From positions 1,860,001-1,924,000 of the forward strand of contig NZ_JRMH01000001.1 of assembly GCF_000803315.1 (NCBI RefSeq): a stretch of DNA of 64,000 nt. The letters are read 5' to 3'. The DNA is from Pectobacterium actinidiae. GTDB lineage: Bacteria > Pseudomonadota > Gammaproteobacteria > Enterobacterales > Enterobacteriaceae. The notes beneath the pieces are model-generated. The model made no database searches. It saw nothing but the letters and a program-made list of their open reading frames with translations, and had not been told where the DNA came from. Made by a program: the position numbers and the translations under genes. This document shows, piece after piece, positions 52,160-64,000 of the stretch; within the stretch, counting starts at the first letter, position 1; each line of letters starts with the position of its first letter.

Positions 52160-52837
52160 ATGACGGTGATGGCACCGGTAATTACGGTTGACGGACCGAG
52201 TGGCGCAGGCAAAGGTACCTTGTGTAAGGCATTGGCTGAGGCTTTACAATGGAATCTGCTGGACTCGGGGGCTATCTATCGTGTTTTGGCTCTGGCAGCA
52301 TTGCACCATCATGTGGATATCAGCTCGGAAGACGCGCTGGTTCCACTGGCTTCTCATCTTGATGTGCGCTTTGTCGCAGAAGACGGGCAGTTGAAAGTCA
52401 TTCTGGAAGGTGAAGACGTTAGCCATGAAATTCGTACCGAAGCGGTAGGCAATACGGCGTCTCAGGCTGCGGCTTTCCCTCGCGTTCGTGAAGCTTTGTT
52501 ACGTCGGCAGCGCGCTTTCCGTGAGGCTCCTGGGCTAATTGCCGATGGCCGTGATATGGGAACGGTGGTCTTTCCTGATGCACCGGTGAAGATTTTCCTG
52601 GATGCCAGCGCGCAAGAACGTGCACAACGTCGCATGCTACAGTTGCAGGGGAAGGGCTTTAATGTTAACTTTGAACGTCTTTTGTCTGAGATAAAAGAAC
52701 GGGATGAGCGCGATCGCAACCGCCCCGTTGCGCCGTTAGTGCCTGCTGCCGATGCATTGGTGCTGGATTCAACGGAAATGACAATCGATGAAGTGATAGC
52801 GCGCGCGTTGGCTTATGCCCGCGAAATTTTAGCGTAA
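52160..52837 (+). CDS. cmk: Cytidylate kinase Cmk
   Basis: Phosphorylates CMP and dCMP with ATP. The 225-residue product has the P-loop [10 protein letters not shown] at residues 11-20, the nucleotide-binding stretch [21 protein letters not shown], and [13 protein letters not shown] near the LID region. AAGGAGAG precedes the ATG. rpsA follows after 115 bp; in E. coli rpsA is partly transcribed from promoters upstream of and inside cmk. Confidence 0.97.
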   Translation: MTVMAPVITVDGPSGAGKGTLCKALAEALQWNLLDSGAIYRVLALAALHHHVDISSEDALVPLASHLDVRFVAEDGQLKVILEGEDVSHEIRTEAVGNTASQAAAFPRVREALLRRQRAFREAPGLIADGRDMGTVVFPDAPVKIFLDASAQERAQRRMLQLQGKGFNVNFERLLSEIKERDERDRNRPVAPLVPAADALVLDSTEMTIDEVIARALAYAREILA

Positions 52838-52859
52838 TCACAAAAAACTGAATTTTTAC

Positions 52860-52952
52860 CTCGCTGTAAGGATGCACAGCGAGGCATGTTAAACAACCCC
52901 ATCGAGCAGGATGCCAGATGGACGTTAAAATGAAACCCTTAAGATTATCAAC
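52860..52952 (+). promoter_or_regulatory. rpsA translation-control leader with GGA hairpins
   Basis: CTCGCTGT at 52860-52867 pairs with ACAGCGAG at 52876-52883 and exposes GGA in its loop. A second hairpin (CATC at 52900-52903 with GATG at 52917-52920, inner GC pair) also has GGA in the loop. No good Shine-Dalgarno sequence precedes the rpsA ATG. Gamma-proteobacterial rpsA leaders are known to replace a strong Shine-Dalgarno with folded GGA-loop hairpins, which allow autogenous repression by S1. Confidence 0.65.
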
Positions 52953-54626
52953 ATGACTGAATCTTTTGCTCAACTCTTTGAAGAATCCCTGAAAGAAATC
53001 GAAACCCGTCCTGGTTCCATCGTACGCGGTGTTGTTGTTGCTATTGACAAAGATGTCGTACTGGTTGACGCCGGTCTGAAATCTGAATCTGCCATTCCGG
53101 TAGAGCAATTCAAGAACGCACAGGGCGAACTGGAAATTCAGGTTGGTGATGAAGTTGACGTTGCTCTGGACGCTATCGAAGATGGCTTCGGTGAAACGCT
53201 GCTTTCTCGCGAAAAAGCTAAACGTCATGAAGCATGGCTGACGCTGGAAAAAGCCTACGAAGAAGCTGCAACGGTTACCGGTATTATCAACGGTAAAGTT
53301 AAAGGCGGTTTCACTGTTGAGCTGAACGGCATTCGTGCGTTCCTGCCAGGTTCTCTGGTAGACGTTCGTCCGGTTCGCGACACGCTGCATCTGGAAGGCA
53401 AAGAGCTTGAGTTCAAAGTTATCAAGCTGGATCAGAAACGCAACAACGTTGTTGTTTCCCGCCGTGCAGTTATCGAATCTGAAAACAGCGCTGAGCGCGA
53501 TCAACTGCTGGAAAACCTGCAGGAAGGCATGGAAGTCAAAGGTATCGTTAAGAACCTTACTGACTACGGTGCATTCGTTGATCTGGGCGGCGTTGATGGC
53601 CTGCTGCATATCACTGATATGGCTTGGAAACGTGTTAAACACCCAAGCGAAATCGTCAATGTGGGCGACGAAATCACTGTTAAAGTGCTGAAGTTCGACC
53701 GCGAGCGTACTCGTGTATCTCTGGGCCTGAAACAGCTGGGCGAAGATCCATGGGTTGCTATCGCTAAGCGTTACCCAGAAAGCACGCGTCTGACTGGTCG
53801 CGTGACTAACCTGACTGACTACGGTTGCTTCGTTGAAATCGAAGAAGGCGTTGAAGGTCTGGTACACGTTTCTGAAATGGATTGGACCAACAAAAACATC
53901 CACCCGTCCAAAGTTGTTAACGTTGGCGACGTAGTGGAAGTGATGGTTCTGGACATCGACGAAGAACGTCGTCGTATCTCTCTGGGCCTGAAACAGTGCA
54001 AATCTAACCCATGGCAGCTGTTCGCAGAAACCCACAACAAGGGCGACCGCGTTGAAGGTAAAATCAAGTCTATCACTGACTTCGGTATCTTCATCGGTCT
54101 GGACGGCGGCATCGACGGTCTGGTGCACCTGTCCGACATTTCCTGGAACGTGGCTGGCGAAGAAGCCGTTCGCGAATACAAGAAAGGTGATGAAATCGCC
54201 GCTGTTGTTCTGCAGGTTGATGCAGAGCGCGAGCGTATCTCTCTGGGTGTGAAACAACTGGCTGAAGATCCATTCAATAACTACCTGTCTGTTAACAAGA
54301 AAGGTGCTATTGTTACTGGTAAAGTTACAGCAGTTGACGCCAAAGGTGCTACAGTTGAATTAGCAGACGGCGTAGAAGGCTATCTGCGTGCTTCTGAAGC
54401 CTCTCGCGATCGCATTGAAGACGCAACGCTGGTACTGAACGTTGGCGACAGCGTTGAAGCGAAATACACTGGTGTTGATCGTAAAAACCGCGTTGTTAGC
54501 CTGTCTGTTCGTGCGAAAGATGAAGCTGACGAGAAAGATGCAATCGCAACTGTTAACAACAAGCCGGAAGAAAACAATTTCTCCAGCGCGATGGCAGAAG
54601 CGTTCAAAGCAGCTAAAGGCGAGTAA
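52953..54626 (+). CDS. rpsA: 30S ribosomal protein S1
   Basis: Ribosomal protein that binds mRNA and helps start translation of structured messages. The 557 residues hold six S1 (OB-fold) repeats; several are clear from the recurrent [20 protein letters not shown] and [20 protein letters not shown] patterns, each followed by RISLGLKQ or RVSLGLKQ. Codons are those of a highly expressed gene. The start lacks a strong ribosome site (see leader). Confidence 0.98.
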   Translation: MTESFAQLFEESLKEIETRPGSIVRGVVVAIDKDVVLVDAGLKSESAIPVEQFKNAQGELEIQVGDEVDVALDAIEDGFGETLLSREKAKRHEAWLTLEKAYEEAATVTGIINGKVKGGFTVELNGIRAFLPGSLVDVRPVRDTLHLEGKELEFKVIKLDQKRNNVVVSRRAVIESENSAERDQLLENLQEGMEVKGIVKNLTDYGAFVDLGGVDGLLHITDMAWKRVKHPSEIVNVGDEITVKVLKFDRERTRVSLGLKQLGEDPWVAIAKRYPESTRLTGRVTNLTDYGCFVEIEEGVEGLVHVSEMDWTNKNIHPSKVVNVGDVVEVMVLDIDEERRRISLGLKQCKSNPWQLFAETHNKGDRVEGKIKSITDFGIFIGLDGGIDGLVHLSDISWNVAGEEAVREYKKGDEIAAVVLQVDAERERISLGVKQLAEDPFNNYLSVNKKGAIVTGKVTAVDAKGATVELADGVEGYLRASEASRDRIEDATLVLNVGDSVEAKYTGVDRKNRVVSLSVRAKDEADEKDAIATVNNKPEENNFSSAMAEAFKAAKGE

Positions 54627-54636
54627 TCACAACGGT

Positions 54637-54664
54637 AGAATGAGCAACGCAAGTTGCTCATTCT
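54637..54664 (+). terminator. Terminator-like hairpin after rpsA
   Basis: A perfect 12-bp stem (54637-54648 with 54653-54664) and GCAA tetraloop lies 10 nt after the rpsA stop. The 3' tail is not a T-run, so read-through into ihfB is likely. Confidence 0.7.
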
Positions 54665-54715
54665 TGTAACGGTAGTCAGTTATCCTGGTTATTGATAACC
54701 GCACTTGGAGGAGCT

Positions 54716-55000
54716 ATGACCAAGTCTGAACTTATTGAAAGGCTTGCTGGACAGCAATCTCATATCCCAGCCAAAGTGGTTGAGGATGCAGTGAAAGAAA
54801 TGCTCGAACAAATGGCTTCTACGCTAGCCGAAGGCGACCGTATTGAAATCCGTGGGTTTGGCAGTTTTTCACTTCACTACCGTGCACCGCGTGTAGGTCG
54901 TAATCCAAAAACGGGTGACAAAGTTGAGTTGGAAGGTAAGTACGTCCCTCACTTTAAGCCAGGTAAGGAACTACGCGACCGCGCTAATATTTACGGCTAA
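54716..55000 (+). CDS. ihfB: Integration host factor subunit beta
   Basis: DNA-bending nucleoid protein subunit, 94 residues as in E. coli. It forms a heterodimer with IhfA. The DNA-binding arm is seen in [19 protein letters not shown], and the fold begins [25 protein letters not shown] at 54707-54713 precedes the ATG; longer frames from 54692 lack such a site. In E. coli ihfB is followed by ycaI and msbA, but here the histidine operon comes next. Confidence 0.97.
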   Translation: MTKSELIERLAGQQSHIPAKVVEDAVKEMLEQMASTLAEGDRIEIRGFGSFSLHYRAPRVGRNPKTGDKVELEGKYVPHFKPGKELRDRANIYG

Positions 55001-55026
55001 TCATTAGTCCTAAATACCAGCCTTAT

Positions 55027-55052
55027 AAAAGCACCCATCTTGGGTGCTTTTT
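55027..55052 (+). terminator. Terminator of ihfB
   Basis: AAAAGCACCC at 55027-55036 pairs with GGGTGCTTTT at 55042-55051 around an ATCTT loop and ends in six T. Confidence 0.92.
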
Positions 55053-55123
55053 TACATTTATAACCAGCATCCTCTTCGTCTTCCGTCGATATGACGCGGT
55101 TATCTGACACCGTGTAGGCTATT

Positions 55124-55150
55124 CCGCGTTATCAGCGATCGATAACGCGG
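55124..55150 (-). terminator. Hairpin at the end of the his operon
   Basis: A perfect 10-bp stem (CCGCGTTATC at 55124-55133, complement at 55141-55150) lies 9 nt past the hisI stop. No T-tract is present, so it may protect the 3' end or act with Rho. Confidence 0.6.
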
Positions 55151-55159
55151 GGAACAGGC

Positions 55160-55785
55160 TTACTTATTATGACGTTCTTTCAGGCGATTGATGATAGTCG
55201 CCAGATCTAAATCCTGATCCTGCAACAGCACCAGCAGGTGGTACATTAAATCCGCGGCTTCGTTGGTCAATTCTTCGCGGTCATGCACCGTGGCGGCTAA
55301 TGCCGCTTCCAATCCTTCTTCACCGACCTTCTGAGCAATGCGCTTGGTGCCGCTGGCATACAGACGCGCAGTATAAGAGCTATCCGGGTCAGCATGCTTA
55401 CGCTCGGCTAGCAGTTGTTCCAACTGATAGAGGAACGTCCAGTCGCTGGCAGCAGGCGAGAAGCAGCTACTGGTGCCAAGGTGACAGGTTGGCCCGATTG
55501 GGTTAACCAGAATCAGCAGCGTGTCATTATCGCAATCCGGCGTGATAGAGACGACATTCAGGAAATGGCCGGAAGATTCACCTTTCGTCCACAACCGTTG
55601 CTTAGTCCGCGAGAAAAACGTCACTTTGCCGCTTTCTTCCGTGGCTTGCAAAGCATCCTGATTCATGTAGCCCAGCATCAACACTTCACCAGATACCGCA
55701 TGTTGCACGACAACGGGCAGCATGCCGTCCGTTTTTTCCCAATCGAGCTGGTTTCGTTGTTCGTCGTTTAAAAAGAACCTTTCGC

Positions 55786-55792
<7 letters not shown>
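55160..55792 (-). CDS. hisI: Bifunctional phosphoribosyl-AMP cyclohydrolase / phosphoribosyl-ATP pyrophosphatase HisIE
   Basis: Carries out the second and third steps of histidine synthesis. The 210 residues fuse HisI (about 1-115; [11 protein letters not shown], zinc-site residues in [12 protein letters not shown] and GPTCHLG) and HisE (about 116-210; [13 protein letters not shown] and [13 protein letters not shown]). It starts with a GTG at 55792, overlaps hisF by seven bases, and is the last gene of the operon. Confidence 0.95.
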
Positions 55793-57287
<1,495 letters not shown>

Positions 57288-57878
57288 CTACATCTCCAGA
57301 AAGTTTTTCAGCAGTTGCGCGCCCGCCGCACCCGAACGCTCAGGGTGGAACTGCACGCCAAAGAAATTATCTTTTTCCAGCGCAGCGGTGAAGGCTTCGC
57401 CGTAATTGGCTTGGGCAATCGTGTTTTCGCAGACAGGCATGGCATAGCTGTGAACGAAATAGAAATAGGCACCTTCATCGATATCGCGGAACAAACGATG
57501 TCCGGCCTTCGGAATGACTTGATTCCAGCCCATATGCGGCAGCGGTAAGCCGTGGTCAACCATCTTTTTCACAGGCGAATCGACAATCCCGAGCGTGGGA
57601 ATGCCGCCATTTTCGTCGCTGTTTGTGCCCAATAACTGCATGCCGAGACAAATACCGAGAACAGGTTGAGTACAAGCTTTGATCAACGCAATCAGCTCGC
57701 GCTCTTCCAGTTGATTCATCGCGGCTTGCGCGGTACCAACGCCCGGCAGAAACAGCTTGTCCGCTTGCAGGACAATCTCGGCCTCGCGGCTTACAACTGG
57801 CGTATACCCCAACCGCTGCACGGCATAGGTCACCGAAGAAAGGTTAGCGCAACCAGTATCAAGAATGACGACCTTCAT
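57288..57878 (-). CDS. hisH: Imidazole glycerol phosphate synthase glutaminase subunit HisH
   Basis: Class I glutamine amidotransferase that supplies ammonia to HisF. The 196 residues show the nucleophile cysteine in [11 protein letters not shown] near residue 77 and the His-Glu pair in VQFHPERSG near 178-180. The ATG overlaps the hisB stop by one base (TAATG), suggesting coupled translation. Confidence 0.97.
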   Translation of the reverse strand: MKVVILDTGCANLSSVTYAVQRLGYTPVVSREAEIVLQADKLFLPGVGTAQAAMNQLEERELIALIKACTQPVLGICLGMQLLGTNSDENGGIPTLGIVDSPVKKMVDHGLPLPHMGWNQVIPKAGHRLFRDIDEGAYFYFVHSYAMPVCENTIAQANYGEAFTAALEKDNFFGVQFHPERSGAAGAQLLKNFLEM

Positions 57879-58945
57879 TAGAGCACTCCTTTCGAGCTCG
57901 GCAGCGTATCACCCTCGACGCGAATGGCCTGACGCAGCGTGCGCCCGAAAACTTTGAACAGGCTTTCCACACGGTGATGATCGTTACGTCCCTTGGTTTT
58001 CAGGTGCAGCGTACAGGCCATGGAATAAGACAGTGAACGGAAGAAGTGTTCGACCATTTCTGTACTCAGGTCGCCCACGCGCTGGTAGCTGAACTCCGCT
58101 TTGTATTCCAGATGCGGACGCCCGGAAATATCCAGCGCACAGCGTGCCAGACACTCATCCATCGGTAGAACAAAGCCAAAGCGGCCAATGCCGCGTTTGT
58201 CGCCCAGCGCTTTATTTAGGGCTTCGCCCAGCGCCAAACCGGTATCTTCAACCGTGTGGTGATCGTCGATGTACAGATCGCCTTTCACTTCAATTTTCAT
58301 GCGGAAGCCGCCGTGGGTGGCGATTTGATCCAGCATATGATCGAAGAAGCCGACGCCAGTATTGATTTTGCTGCCGCCTTCCTGATCAAGCCAGACGTTC
58401 ACATCAATCGCAGTTTCACGCGTGACGCGGTTGACGTGCGCATGGCGGTCACGCTTAGTTAACTGGTTGGTAATCGCTTGCCAGTTTAGTCCGCCACGCT
58501 GATAGAGCAGGCCGGTTATTCCCATGTTCTGCGCCAGTTGGATATCGGTCTGCCGGTCGCCGATAACGTAGCTATTCGCCACATCCATCAAACCGTTGTT
58601 CAAATAGGCCGTCACCAGCTCGGTCTTGGGTTTGCGACAGGTGCAGTTATCAGCAGGTAAATGCGGGCAGATCAGCACTTGCTCAAAACGGATGCCCTGC
58701 GATGTCAGAATCTGCATCATCAGGTTGTGCGGTGGATCGAAGGTTTCCTGTGGAAAACTATTGGTTCCTAACCCATCCTGATTCGTGATCATCACCAGCG
58801 TATAACCGGCTTTTTGCAGCGCCAGCAGTGAGGGAATGACATCGGGTTCCAGCGCCAGTTTATCCAGACGGTCAACCTGAAAATCCTCGGGCGGTTCAGC
58901 AATCAATGTTCCGTCACGGTCGATAAAGAGGTATTTCTGGCTCAC
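57878..58945 (-). CDS. hisB: Bifunctional histidinol-phosphatase / imidazoleglycerol-phosphate dehydratase HisB
   Basis: Two-domain enzyme of 355 residues. The N-terminal HAD phosphatase has the catalytic DRDGT at 9-13 and a zinc-binding stretch [11 protein letters not shown] near 93-103. The C-terminal dehydratase (about 165-355) has the manganese-binding motifs [14 protein letters not shown] and [10 protein letters not shown] and their second copies [14 protein letters not shown] and NDHHRVES. The fused form is typical of enterobacteria. Confidence 0.97.
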   Translation of the reverse strand: MSQKYLFIDRDGTLIAEPPEDFQVDRLDKLALEPDVIPSLLALQKAGYTLVMITNQDGLGTNSFPQETFDPPHNLMMQILTSQGIRFEQVLICPHLPADNCTCRKPKTELVTAYLNNGLMDVANSYVIGDRQTDIQLAQNMGITGLLYQRGGLNWQAITNQLTKRDRHAHVNRVTRETAIDVNVWLDQEGGSKINTGVGFFDHMLDQIATHGGFRMKIEVKGDLYIDDHHTVEDTGLALGEALNKALGDKRGIGRFGFVLPMDECLARCALDISGRPHLEYKAEFSYQRVGDLSTEMVEHFFRSLSYSMACTLHLKTKGRNDHHRVESLFKVFGRTLRQAIRVEGDTLPSSKGVL

Positions 58946-58960
58946 GTGAGCTCCTTAAAA

Positions 58961-61359
<2,399 letters not shown>

Positions 61360-61364
61360 CGCCA

Positions 61365-62264
61365 TCACTCCATCATTTTTTCAATAGGCAGAACCAGAAT
61401 GGAGCTGGCACCCAACGATTTCAGTTTTTCCATCGTTTCCCAAAACAGCGTTTCGCTGCTGACCATGTGCATGGCAACGCGACGTTGATCGCCAGCCAGC
61501 GGCAGAATGGTTGGGCGCTCCGCACCCGGTAACAGGGCGATGATTTCATCCAGGCGCTCGCTTGGTGCGTGCAGCATGATGTATTTTGATTCACGCGCCT
61601 GAATCACGCCTTGCATACGGGTCAGCAGTTTATCGATTAACTGTTGTTTCTCCGCAGGCATCTCACCGTCACGTTGAATCAGGCTGGCCTTAGAACGGTA
61701 AATGACTTCCACTTCACGCAGGCCGTTAGCTTCCAGCGTAGCACCGGTTGATACCAGATCGCAGATGGCATCGGCCAGACCAGCGCGTGGAGCCACTTCG
61801 ACGGAACCGTTGAGCAGGCAGGATTTGAAATTGACGGATTGTCTGTCGAGATATTGTTTGAGCAGGTGAGGGTAAGAGGTGGCAATACGTTTGTTTTGCA
61901 GACATTCAGGGCCGGTATAGGCTTCATCCAGCGGCATCGCCAGCGACAGGCGGCAGCCGCCGAAATCCAGACGGCGCAGCGTGAAGTAACGCGGATCTTC
62001 GCCCTGTGCACGACGGTTTAACAGCTCTTCTTCCAGCACGTTTTCGCCGATGATGCCTAGATCGACCACACCATCCATAACCAGACCGGGGATATCGTCA
62101 TCGCGTACGCGCAGGATATCAATCGGCATATTTTCTGCGAACGCGATCAGGCGCTGTTGCTGTAAGTTGATTTTGATCCCGCAGCGCGCCAGCAGTTCGC
62201 GTGAATCGTCGCTCAGGCGGCCTGACTTCTGCATTGCTATCCGTAAACGTGTTTTATCCAGCAT
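61365..62264 (-). CDS. hisG: ATP phosphoribosyltransferase HisG
   Basis: First, histidine-inhibited enzyme of the pathway, joining ATP and PRPP. The 299 residues correspond to the long form with a C-terminal regulatory domain, as in E. coli. The PRPP-binding loop appears in [18 protein letters not shown] near 170-185. It is the first structural gene after the leader, with 219 bp containing the attenuator between hisL and hisG. Confidence 0.97.
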   Translation of the reverse strand: MLDKTRLRIAMQKSGRLSDDSRELLARCGIKINLQQQRLIAFAENMPIDILRVRDDDIPGLVMDGVVDLGIIGENVLEEELLNRRAQGEDPRYFTLRRLDFGGCRLSLAMPLDEAYTGPECLQNKRIATSYPHLLKQYLDRQSVNFKSCLLNGSVEVAPRAGLADAICDLVSTGATLEANGLREVEVIYRSKASLIQRDGEMPAEKQQLIDKLLTRMQGVIQARESKYIMLHAPSERLDEIIALLPGAERPTILPLAGDQRRVAMHMVSSETLFWETMEKLKSLGASSILVLPIEKMME

Positions 62265-62341
62265 GGAAACCTCATTAACCTGTCAAATTTAAATTTTTGG
62301 AAATAGAGCGAGCATAAAAAAACGTCGGGAACGTTTTTTAA

Positions 62342-62387
62342 CGTTGCATAGCAACGGCCTGCAAGGTGCGCGCAAGGATAGCGCGCA
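62342..62387 (-). other. Two extra hairpins between the his attenuator and hisG
   Basis: CGTTGC-ata-GCAACG (62342-62356) and TGCGCGC-N7-GCGCGCA (62367-62387) are perfect dyads immediately downstream of the attenuator on the minus strand. A third, A/T-rich dyad with an ACGT core lies at about 62317-62340. They could be processing or stability elements of the long his mRNA. Confidence 0.5.
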
Positions 62388-62388
62388 T

Positions 62389-62420
62389 AAAAAAACCCTC
62401 GGAAGGTGATCTTCCGAGGG
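62389..62420 (-). terminator. his operon attenuator terminator
   Basis: CCCTCGGAAG and CTTCCGAGGG form a perfect 10-bp stem (62396-62405 and 62411-62420) followed on the minus strand by seven T. It lies 63 nt beyond the end of the His-rich leader peptide, as expected for the his attenuator: stalling at His codons would prevent it from forming. Confidence 0.92.
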
Positions 62421-62483
62421 CTCTTTCTGTGTTCTGCGCCACTGGAAGATCTGAACGTCTTCCAGCACCAATTGCCCGAAAGA

Positions 62484-62531
62484 CTAATCAGGATGATGGT
62501 GATGATGGTGGTTAAACAGAACGCGTGTCAT
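62484..62531 (-). CDS. hisL: his operon leader peptide HisL
   Basis: Leader peptide of 15 residues, MTRVLFNHHHHHHPD, with six consecutive His codons (CAC CAT CAT CAC CAT CAT). It resembles the E. coli leader MTRVQFKH7PD but has one His fewer. Ribosome stalling on these codons when histidyl-tRNA is scarce lets transcription pass the attenuator. The ribosome site is AAGAGAC upstream of the ATG. Confidence 0.95.
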   Translation of the reverse strand: MTRVLFNHHHHHHPD

Positions 62532-62587
62532 AAGATGTCTCTTTGTTGTGTCAGTGTTTATTAAATCAATAATGATTTCTGTCGAAT

Positions 62588-62617
62588 AACCTAAACCATG
62601 TTCGGGCTGTTGTGCAA
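62588..62617 (-). promoter_or_regulatory. his operon promoter
   Basis: On the minus strand a -35 TTGCAC (complement of 62612-62617) is followed after 18 bp by -10 TAGGTT (complement of 62588-62593). The GGTTTAGGTTA context is the same as at the E. coli and Salmonella primary his promoter. It lies about 57 bp upstream of the hisL ATG. Confidence 0.75.
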
Positions 62618-62811
62618 CATTTTTTTAGCAGATGTGGGAAGTTCGTTTTGGTTGAGTGATGTGCCAGCATAATCGCGCTGGATATCCGCTTTTGATAGGC
62701 AGAAAAGACTACGGAAATCGGACAGGCATCCGTAGCGGTGGGCATGAAAGCCGTTTACTCTGTAGGCGTGCGTGATGTTAATAACAGGCTCCTTGCAGGG
62801 GAGAACGGCTG

Positions 62812-63651
62812 ATGAAAAAAGTATCGATTGTTGGATTGGGCTGGTTGGGTATGCCGCTGGCTCTGGCACTGAATGGGCACGGCTACCATGTGACAGGGAC
62901 GAAAACCACTCAGGATGGCGTGGAAGCGGCGCGTATGAGCGGCATTGAGTGCTATCAACTGGCTCTGACGCCTGAACTGGAATGCGATGCTGACGAGCTT
63001 AACGCTTTACTACAACAGGTTGACGTATTAGTCGTGACGCTACCCGCCAGTCGAACGGCGGAAGGAGGCGATGGGTATGCGCAAGCGGTACAGCAACTGG
63101 TGAATATGGCGCGCGTGTTTCATGTCCCGCGTATTATCTTCACCAGCTCAACGTCGGTTTATGGCGATAGCAGCGGCACGGCAAGAGAAAACTCGCCGCT
63201 ACAACCGACGACGGTAGCAGGGAAGACGCTGGTGTCCCTCGAACAGTGGTTGCAGCATCTACCCGATACCTCCGTGGATATTTTGCGGCTTGCGGGGCTA
63301 GTTGGTGGCGATCGCCATCCAGGGCGTTTCCTTGCTGGCAAAACCAATCTGCCGCGTGGCAATCATGGCGTGAATCTGGTGCATCAGGAAGATGTGTTGG
63401 CGGCGATTCTCTTGCTGCTTAAGCTCCCGACCGGTGGGCATATCTATAACCTGTGTGCGCCAGAACATCCTGCCAGACAGGATTTTTATCCTGAACAGGC
63501 GCGCAGATTGCACCTGTCTCCGCCGCAGTTTGCACCCGTAACCGATAGCGCTCAGGGGAAAATTGTTGATGGGCAGCGCATCTGCCATGAACTTGGGTTT
63601 GACTATCAGTACCCTAATCCCTCAACGATGCCGTTGAATCAGGGCTTGTAG
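62812..63651 (+). CDS. yeeZ: YeeZ-like NAD(P)-dependent epimerase/reductase
   Basis: Atypical short-chain dehydrogenase of 279 residues, divergent from the his operon as yeeZ is in E. coli. The nucleotide-binding motif GLGWLGMPLA lies at 8-17, followed by TKTTQDGVEAARMSGI; FTSSTSVYGD near 104-113 has the Ser and Tyr of an extended SDR. The substrate is unknown. GGGGAG lies ten bases before the ATG. Two hairpins follow the stop. Confidence 0.9.
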   Translation: MKKVSIVGLGWLGMPLALALNGHGYHVTGTKTTQDGVEAARMSGIECYQLALTPELECDADELNALLQQVDVLVVTLPASRTAEGGDGYAQAVQQLVNMARVFHVPRIIFTSSTSVYGDSSGTARENSPLQPTTVAGKTLVSLEQWLQHLPDTSVDILRLAGLVGGDRHPGRFLAGKTNLPRGNHGVNLVHQEDVLAAILLLLKLPTGGHIYNLCAPEHPARQDFYPEQARRLHLSPPQFAPVTDSAQGKIVDGQRICHELGFDYQYPNPSTMPLNQGL

Positions 63652-63701
63652 CTAACTGGCTTGTTTATCACGATTTTTTGATAATGCTATAGGGTTTCTG
63701 A

Positions 63702-63735
63702 CACGCCCGGATGCGCGTGAAACCATCCGGGCGTG
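63702..63735. terminator. Hairpin downstream of yeeZ
   Basis: A perfect 12-bp stem (CACGCCCGGATG at 63702-63713, complement at 63724-63735) with a 10-nt loop lies 50 nt after the yeeZ stop. No T-tract follows on the plus strand. Confidence 0.6.
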
Positions 63736-63748
63736 AGTGGTAAAATTC

Positions 63749-63771
63749 AGCCCTGACGCGATATCAGGGCT
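63749..63771 (-). terminator. Hairpin downstream of the chemoreceptor gene
   Basis: AGCCCTGA at 63749-63756 pairs with TCAGGGCT at 63764-63771. It lies 13 nt beyond the chemoreceptor stop on the minus strand, where GAATTTTAC follows the stem, giving a short T-run. It is a probable terminator. Confidence 0.65.
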
Positions 63772-63784
63772 AGAAGGCAAAACG

Positions 63785-64000
63785 TTAGAAGGTTGTCCAA
63801 CCTGAATCCTGCGACTGTTTTGATGCCGGAGGCAGGCGTTTCTGCTGTGGCGGCAAACCGGAGAGCGTTGCTTTTGGTTTACGCCCCTCGTGATCGGACA
63901 GACGGAAGTTCGCTACCATACTTTCGAGTATCGCGGACTGTTCTTCCAGCGAGTTAGCGGAGATTGAGGATTCCATTACCAGCGCCGCATTCTGCTGCGT
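63785..64000 (-). CDS. Methyl-accepting chemotaxis protein, 3' end only
   Basis: The last 71 residues of a chemoreceptor; the rest is beyond the right edge. TQQNAALVMESSISANSLEEQ is the end of the conserved signalling/methylation helix bundle (second methylation region). A flexible linker follows and the protein ends SGWTTF. This resembles the C-terminal NWETF pentapeptide of Tar and Tsr that binds CheR and CheB. The sensed ligand cannot be told. Confidence 0.9.
   Translation of the reverse strand, partial: TQQNAALVMESSISANSLEEQSAILESMVANFRLSDHEGRKPKATLSGLPPQQKRLPPASKQSQDSGWTTF

Overview
The window reads as ordinary chromosome from an enterobacterium, most likely a soft-rot member of the Pectobacteriaceae such as Pectobacterium. 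Almost every gene has a clear E. coli counterpart at typical family length, and long blocks follow E. coli gene order (potFGHI to artP; ybjD-cspD-clpS-clpA-infA-aat-cydCD-trxB-lrp-ftsK-lolA-rarA-serS; pflA-pflB-focA-ycaO-serC-aroA-cmk-rpsA-ihfB). Genus level is inferred from overall resemblance; no pectinase or other diagnostic gene lies inside the window. All function calls are recognitions made by reading; no database search was run.

Layout. 1-3443: putrescine ABC importer (potF 3' end, potG, potH, potI). 3547-5257: ybjO and the 23S rRNA methyltransferase gene rlmC. 5258-5541: a convergent intergenic stretch with an 8-bp triplet repeat and a long imperfect inverted repeat that looks like a small mobile or palindromic element. 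5542-9395: arginine ABC importer (artJ alone with two ARG boxes; artP-artI-artQ-artM as an operon). 9592-12221: ybjQ, amiD, ybjT. 12408-16314: hcr, hcp (NO/anaerobic response, with NsrR-like and FNR-like sites) and the lysine exporter gene lysO. 16626-22864: ybjD (OLD-type ATPase/Toprim), cspD, clpS-clpA, infA, aat. 22897-27603: cydC, cydD, trxB. 28221-35930: lrp, ftsK, lolA, rarA, serS. 36246-37400: ycaD.

37386-42720 is the main accessory block. A LysR regulator is divergent from a three-gene operon encoding an NCS1 cytosine/hydantoin-type permease, a DUF917 protein (S-methyl-thiohydantoin desulfurase-like family) and a HyuA-like hydantoinase/oxoprolinase ATPase. It sits between ycaD and pflA and closes with a terminator shared with pflA. 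It is the best candidate here for a poorly described pathway, probably uptake and ring-opening of a hydantoin-like compound.

42737-49150: pyruvate formate-lyase cluster (pflA, pflB, focA) and ycaO. 49480-55000: serC-aroA, cmk, rpsA, ihfB. 55160-62531: the full histidine operon on the minus strand (hisL leader, hisG, D, C, B, H, A, F, IE) with its attenuator and promoter. It directly follows ihfB, a junction not found in E. coli. 62812-64000: a YeeZ-like epimerase divergent from his, and the 3' end of a methyl-accepting chemotaxis protein gene.

The transport genes (putrescine, arginine, lysine export), anaerobic/NO genes (hcp-hcr, focA-pfl, cydDC), proteolysis genes (clpS, clpA, aat, which together serve the N-end rule) and amino-acid biosynthesis genes (serC, aroA, his) form a typical housekeeping chromosome. 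I see no phage, IS transposase, CRISPR array, rRNA or tRNA gene in the window.
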